Shown here: positions 5,910 to 9,033 of the stretch, in pieces | Numbering within the stretch: position 1 is the first letter of the stretch | Layout: each line of letters starts with the position of its first letter | Source: Candidatus Nitrosomarinus sp. | GTDB lineage: Archaea; Thermoproteota; Nitrososphaeria; Nitrososphaerales; Nitrosopumilaceae | Reading direction: 5' to 3' | Assembly (NCBI GenBank): GCA_003702465.1 | Contig: REGF01000041.1 | Location: forward strand, 1 to 9,033 | Length of the DNA stretch: 9,033 nucleotides | Made by a program: the position numbers and the translations under genes | The notes under the pieces: model-generated | Databases searched by the model: none | The model's input: the letters and a program-made list of their open reading frames with translations, nothing else | Told to the model about the DNA's origin: nothing

Positions 5910-6737
5910 TCAATAATCTTCAAGAATTCCAGCCTTATTTCTGTGCGTAAAGCCAAATTCTTTGTTTTGGGACAGATGGTTTCCATCAAATATGGTTCCA
6001 TCTTTACATACAAGATCTTCACCTACACAGCAACTTCCACAAATTCCTACACCACATTTCATCATTCGTTCAAGACTAGCTTGAACAAAAATTCCTTTAG
6101 AATGAGCAGATTGAACTGTTTTGTACATCATTTTTTCAGGACCACAAGTATACACACCATCAAAATGAGATTCATTAACTAATTTTTCCACAATATCAGT
6201 AACAAATCCTTTTTCACCATAACTTCCATCATCTGTGCAAACAATCACTTTATGAGGATTATTTTTTAAAAGTTCATTTGCTAAAGATTCAAAGAAAACT
6301 TCTTCTTGAGATTTAGCACCAATTAACAAAGTAACATTATCAGTTGGTTTAACATGGGTTAACAATCTCATCATAGGAACTAAACCAGTTCCACCTCCAA
6401 CTAACAAAAGATTTCCTTCTTTAATATCAAAAGCATTTCCATATGGTCCACGTATTCCAATTTTTTCACCAGATTTAATATTGAATAATCCCGTTGATGC
6501 TAAACCATGTTTTCTAACAGTAAATGCAGCTTTTCCAGTTTCTTTAGATATCATTACACTCATTGGTAATTCATTAACTCCAGGAATCCAAACCATTGCA
6601 AATTGTCCAGGTAAAACATTAGACATTACATCATCTGAAAAATATAAAGTTCTAACAGTAGGTGTTTCATCTACTACTTTTTCAATTGTTACAATTGTTG
6701 TATGATTAAAATTTCTTTGCAAGTCCCACCATCTCAT
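5910..6737 (-). CDS. pyrK: Dihydroorotate dehydrogenase electron-transfer subunit (PyrK)
   Basis: A 275-residue FAD/[2Fe-2S] protein that passes electrons between the PyrD flavin and NAD(H). In order: an FAD-binding barrel with LPGQFAMVWIPGVNELPMS (42-60), the NAD(P)-binding Rossmann-like domain with LLVGGGTGLVPM (111-122) and YTCGPEKMM (196-204), and the C-terminal [2Fe-2S] loop with C228, C233, C236 and C244. The flavin motif reads LPMS where bacterial enzymes have RPxS. It overlaps the end of pyrD by 32 bases in another frame if the ATG at 6735-6737 is used. A TTG at 6720-6722 preceded by GGTGGG is an alternative start five codons later; family similarity begins only near residue 13, so both fit. 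The overlap indicates co-transcription with pyrD. Confidence 0.92.
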   Translation of the reverse strand: MRWWDLQRNFNHTTIVTIEKVVDETPTVRTLYFSDDVMSNVLPGQFAMVWIPGVNELPMSVMISKETGKAAFTVRKHGLASTGLFNIKSGEKIGIRGPYGNAFDIKEGNLLLVGGGTGLVPMMRLLTHVKPTDNVTLLIGAKSQEEVFFESLANELLKNNPHKVIVCTDDGSYGEKGFVTDIVEKLVNESHFDGVYTCGPEKMMYKTVQSAHSKGIFVQASLERMMKCGVGICGSCCVGEDLVCKDGTIFDGNHLSQNKEFGFTHRNKAGILEDY

Positions 6738-7617
6738 TAATTGTTGAATAGTTTTTCTTTGTCATGTATTGAAGTATTCCTTTATTGATGTCATCAAATA
6801 CATTTATCCAATTGTCTCCAATTGCACTACCAAGTTGAATTCCAGATGCACCTGCTAAGAAAAATTCAATTGCATCTTCCCAAGTAGAAATTCCACCACA
6901 TCCAATAATTGGAATATCATATTTTGAAGAAATTTCATAAACACATCTTAATGCAATTGGTTTAATTGGAGTTCCAGATAATCCACCAAATTTGTTACTT
7001 AGAATTGGTCTCTGAGTTTCAACATCTATAGCCATTGCTCTAACAGTATTGATTGCAGTGATTGCATCAATTCCAGAATCAATTGCAGTTTTTACAGTAT
7101 TAAGATAATGAGTGGTTCCTAAACCAACTTTTGCAATTACAGGAACATTAGTAGAATTTTTTACAGTTGTCACAATTTGTTTTACCAATTCAGGATCATC
7201 ACCAACTTCTAATCCAACTTTGGCGACATGAGGACAAGATAAATTCAATTCAAATGCAGTAACATTACAATTTTTGAATTCATTAATCATTGTTGCAAAA
7301 TCTTCAGGAATCGAACCTACTAAACTCACCATAATAGGTACATCTTGATTGGGTTCAATCATTTTAGCAAAATTTGATGCTCCAGGATTAGATAAGCCTA
7401 CAGCATTCATCCAACCACCACCATCTACACTAAAAATAGTAGGATTTGGATAACCTTCCCAAGGCTCATTACTCAAAGATTTAGTTACAACTGCTCCTGC
7501 TCCTGAGCGATAAAGTCGATTAAAAACATCTAAAGAAATGCCTAAAATTCCGGATGCAAGCATGGCCGGTTTATCAAGTTGAATTTTGCCTATATTGGTG
7601 ACAAGACTAGGTTCCAT
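6706..7617 (-). CDS. pyrD: Dihydroorotate dehydrogenase, class 1B catalytic subunit (PyrD)
   Basis: A 303-residue FMN-dependent TIM-barrel enzyme that oxidises dihydroorotate to orotate in pyrimidine synthesis. Key positions are visible: K45 in VVTKSLS, N71-AVGL-NPG (71-79), NLSCPH (125-130) with C128 as the catalytic base (Cys rather than Ser marks class 1), K163 in IAKVGLG, N190 (AINTV), GGLSG (211-215) and the phosphate-binding GCGGI (239-243). The adjacent, overlapping pyrK marks it as the NAD-linked 1B type, a soluble heterotetramer with PyrK. Length is normal for the family. A TATA-like element lies 25-32 bases before the ATG, in the divergent promoter region shared with nop5. Confidence 0.95.
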   Translation of the reverse strand: MEPSLVTNIGKIQLDKPAMLASGILGISLDVFNRLYRSGAGAVVTKSLSNEPWEGYPNPTIFSVDGGGWMNAVGLSNPGASNFAKMIEPNQDVPIMVSLVGSIPEDFATMINEFKNCNVTAFELNLSCPHVAKVGLEVGDDPELVKQIVTTVKNSTNVPVIAKVGLGTTHYLNTVKTAIDSGIDAITAINTVRAMAIDVETQRPILSNKFGGLSGTPIKPIALRCVYEISSKYDIPIIGCGGISTWEDAIEFFLAGASGIQLGSAIGDNWINVFDDINKGILQYMTKKNYSTINEMVGLAKKF

Positions 7618-7702
7618 CCTGATAATTGAACGTAGATTCGAATATAATAGTTGATTTGAGGATCTAGTACCTTTTTTAAAGGTGATTTAGGTTCAAGTAG
7701 TC
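7618..7702. promoter_or_regulatory. Divergent promoter region between pyrD and nop5
   Basis: This 85-base gap separates divergently transcribed genes and must hold both promoters. For pyrD, the minus strand has TATTATAT at 7642-7649 (-32 to -25). For nop5, the plus strand has TTTTTAAA at 7673-7680 (-30 to -23). Both spacings suggest leaderless or very short-leader transcripts. The nop5 TATA box is embedded in an inverted repeat, ACCTTT-TTT-AAAGGT (7669-7683). No other gene or RNA is evident here. Confidence 0.6.
7673..7680 (+). promoter_or_regulatory. TATA box of nop5
   Basis: TTTTTAAA lies 23-30 bases before the nop5 ATG. It is close to the archaeal consensus and correctly spaced for transcription starting at the start codon. 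Confidence 0.6.
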
Positions 7703-9033
7703 ATGTATTCGGTAATTTTAACAGAGTTAGGAATTTCCATTTTTAATGACGGACAAGTAGACAAAGCATTTCCATTTTCAAATTCTGTTAAAGAATATCT
7801 TGCAATTAAAAATAAAGAATCAAAACCAAATGAACTAATTAATTACTTAGCAAAAATTCAACGAGGAGTTTCTGTTAGTGATGAATCATTACTTGCAATT
7901 TTAAAAAAATTCTCTATTGACTGTCACTTGATGGATGAAGATGAATTAGAAAAAATCCAAGCAAATAAACCACAAATAATTGTAGATTCAGGATTTGCAT
8001 CAAATCTTCAAGATACATTAGGAAAATTAAGAGAATTTGCTTTAGGATTTTCATCAACAAAAGTTACTGAAGTATCTGAAAGTCCAGATTTACATATCAT
8101 TCAAGCAATTAATTCATTAGATGAAATAGATAAGATTGCAAATGGATTAAGTTCAAGACTTAGAGAATGGTACGGATTACATTTTCCTGAATTAGATAAT
8201 ATGATAGATAGTATCAACGGATATGCACAAATTGTAATGGCAGGAAAAAGGGAATCATTATCAAAACAAGTTTTTGAAGAAGCAGGTTTTCCAGAATCTA
8301 AAGTTGATATGCTATCATTAATTTTATCAAAAAGTAGAGGCGGAGATATTTCAGATGTCAATTTAACAATTGTTCAGTCAATTGCAAAACAAATTTTAGA
8401 TTTTCATGAATTACGTAAAAAGTTGGAAGAGCATATTGAATCAGAGATGCAAGAAATTGCACCAAATCTTTCAGCTATTCTTGGTACTGCAGTTGGTGCA
8501 AGAATTTTGGGCAGAGCAGGAAGTCTAAAAAGAATGGCATCACTACCTGCAAGTACCATACAAGTTTTAGGTGCAGAAAAAGCATTATTCAGATCATTAA
8601 AAACAGGTTCTCAACCACCAAAACACGGATTACTATTCCAACATGCAATGGTGCATGCAGCTCCAAGATGGCAAAGAGGAAAAATTGCAAGAGCAGTTGC
8701 AGCAAAAGCAGTAATTGCAGCAAGAGTAGATGTGTATGGAGAGGGATTGAATCAAACATTACTTGAGAAATTAAATGTGAGAGTTGATGAAATAGGCAAA
8801 AAATATGAAAATCCAACTGAAAAAGACATCAGAACACCTCAACAATTCAAACCACAAGGTGGAAGATTTGATGATAGAAGAAGAGAAGGTGGAAGAAGAG
8901 AAGGTGGAAGAAGAGAAGGTGGAAGATTTGATGATAGAAGAAGAGAAGGTGGAAGATTTGATGATAGAAGAAGAGAAGGTGGAAGATTTGATGATAGAAG
9001 AAGAGAAGGTGGAAGATTTGATGATAGAAGAAG
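7703..9033 (+). CDS. nop5: Nop5 (Nop56/58 homologue), C/D-box sRNP core protein, 3' end beyond window
   Basis: The reading frame runs open from the ATG at 7703 to the right edge, 443 complete codons. It is the scaffold protein of archaeal C/D-box sRNPs, which joins L7Ae-bound guide RNA to the methylase fibrillarin for 2'-O-methylation of rRNA and tRNA. Residues 1 to about 110 form the fibrillarin-binding domain (opening MYSVILTELGISIF). A coiled-coil region follows, then the Nop domain with GARILGRAGSLKRM (265-278), PASTIQVLGAEKALFRSL and KHGLLFQHAMVHAAPRWQRGKIARAVAAK, all strongly conserved. From residue 386 the sequence becomes an Arg/Gly/Asp repeat tail. An in-frame TAG at 7688-7690 excludes a start far upstream. 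Archaeal fibrillarin (flpA) commonly lies next to nop5 and may follow beyond the edge. Confidence 0.95.
   Translation, partial: MYSVILTELGISIFNDGQVDKAFPFSNSVKEYLAIKNKESKPNELINYLAKIQRGVSVSDESLLAILKKFSIDCHLMDEDELEKIQANKPQIIVDSGFASNLQDTLGKLREFALGFSSTKVTEVSESPDLHIIQAINSLDEIDKIANGLSSRLREWYGLHFPELDNMIDSINGYAQIVMAGKRESLSKQVFEEAGFPESKVDMLSLILSKSRGGDISDVNLTIVQSIAKQILDFHELRKKLEEHIESEMQEIAPNLSAILGTAVGARILGRAGSLKRMASLPASTIQVLGAEKALFRSLKTGSQPPKHGLLFQHAMVHAAPRWQRGKIARAVAAKAVIAARVDVYGEGLNQTLLEKLNVRVDEIGKKYENPTEKDIRTPQQFKPQGGRFDDRRREGGRREGGRREGGRFDDRRREGGRFDDRRREGGRFDDRRREGGRFDDRR
8858..9033 (+). repeat. 30- and 15-base in-frame tandem repeats in the nop5 C-terminus
   Basis: The order is one 30-base unit (8858-8887), two 15-base units (8888-8902, 8903-8917), three 30-base units (8918-8947, 8948-8977, 8978-9007) and a 26-base partial unit cut by the window edge (9008-9033). 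The 30-base unit encodes GGRFDDRRRE and the 15-base unit GGRRE, which is the long unit without FDDRR. Copies are identical at the base level, so expansion is recent. The full length is unknown because the array continues past the window. Confidence 0.97.

Noticed and set aside
5880..6705. Plus-strand frames opposite pyrK (5880-6182 and 6481-6705)
   Set aside because: Both are antisense to clear PyrK domains, including the FeS loop and flavin-binding barrel, so they are shadows.
8101..8816. Minus-strand frames opposite nop5 (8101-8361 and 8589-8816)
   Set aside because: They run antisense to the conserved coiled-coil and Nop domains; the leucine-rich stretches come from complementing Ala/Lys/Gln codons.
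8858..9033. CRISPR array or satellite repeat
   Set aside because: There are no spacers, and the units of 30 and 15 bases are in frame with the open Nop5 reading frame.

Overview
The window looks like a chromosomal housekeeping segment of an AT-rich archaeon, most likely an ammonia-oxidising thaumarchaeon of the Nitrosopumilus/Nitrosarchaeum type. This rests on archaeal/eukaryotic-type information genes (Rpo4, eL21, eS30, RadA, Nop5, a DUF655 protein), on low GC with codons ending in A/T, on very short intergenic gaps, and on TATA boxes about 25-30 bases before start codons, as in leaderless archaeal mRNAs. The lineage is inferred from gene content and protein style; no database search was possible.

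Nine of the ten protein genes lie on the minus strand. Read in the direction of transcription (right to left) they are: pyrD and pyrK (dihydroorotate dehydrogenase 1B and its electron-transfer subunit, for UMP synthesis); a 574-residue radical SAM protein with a B12-binding-like N-terminus, function unknown; eS30; radA (recombinase); an RlmN-type radical SAM methyltransferase; and then a tight translation/transcription operon of eL21 - rpo4 (rpoF) - DUF655 - rsmA/ksgA. The last gene is cut by the left edge. In that operon the gaps are 2 bases, 20 bases and a 4-base ATGA overlap. On the right, a divergent 85-base promoter region separates pyrD from a plus-strand nop5 gene (C/D-box sRNP core protein), which runs off the right edge.

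Most of the window is ordinary. The unusual parts are two C-terminal tails made of nucleotide-perfect, in-frame tandem repeats. RadA has a Lys/Thr-rich linker followed by five perfect 24-base units and a partial sixth (EPEVEATV in protein), which takes it to 405 residues, well beyond a normal archaeal RadA. Nop5 has an Arg/Gly/Asp tail built from 30-base (GGRFDDRRRE) and 15-base (GGRRE) units that continues past the window edge. A 17-base inverted repeat lies between the radA TATA box and its start codon and may be an operator. Also notable are a bacterial-type RlmN with all its catalytic cysteines and the uncharacterised radical SAM protein. No mobile element, CRISPR array, tRNA or rRNA was seen, and no intergenic stretch exceeds about 90 bases. 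I do not see a new multi-gene system here.
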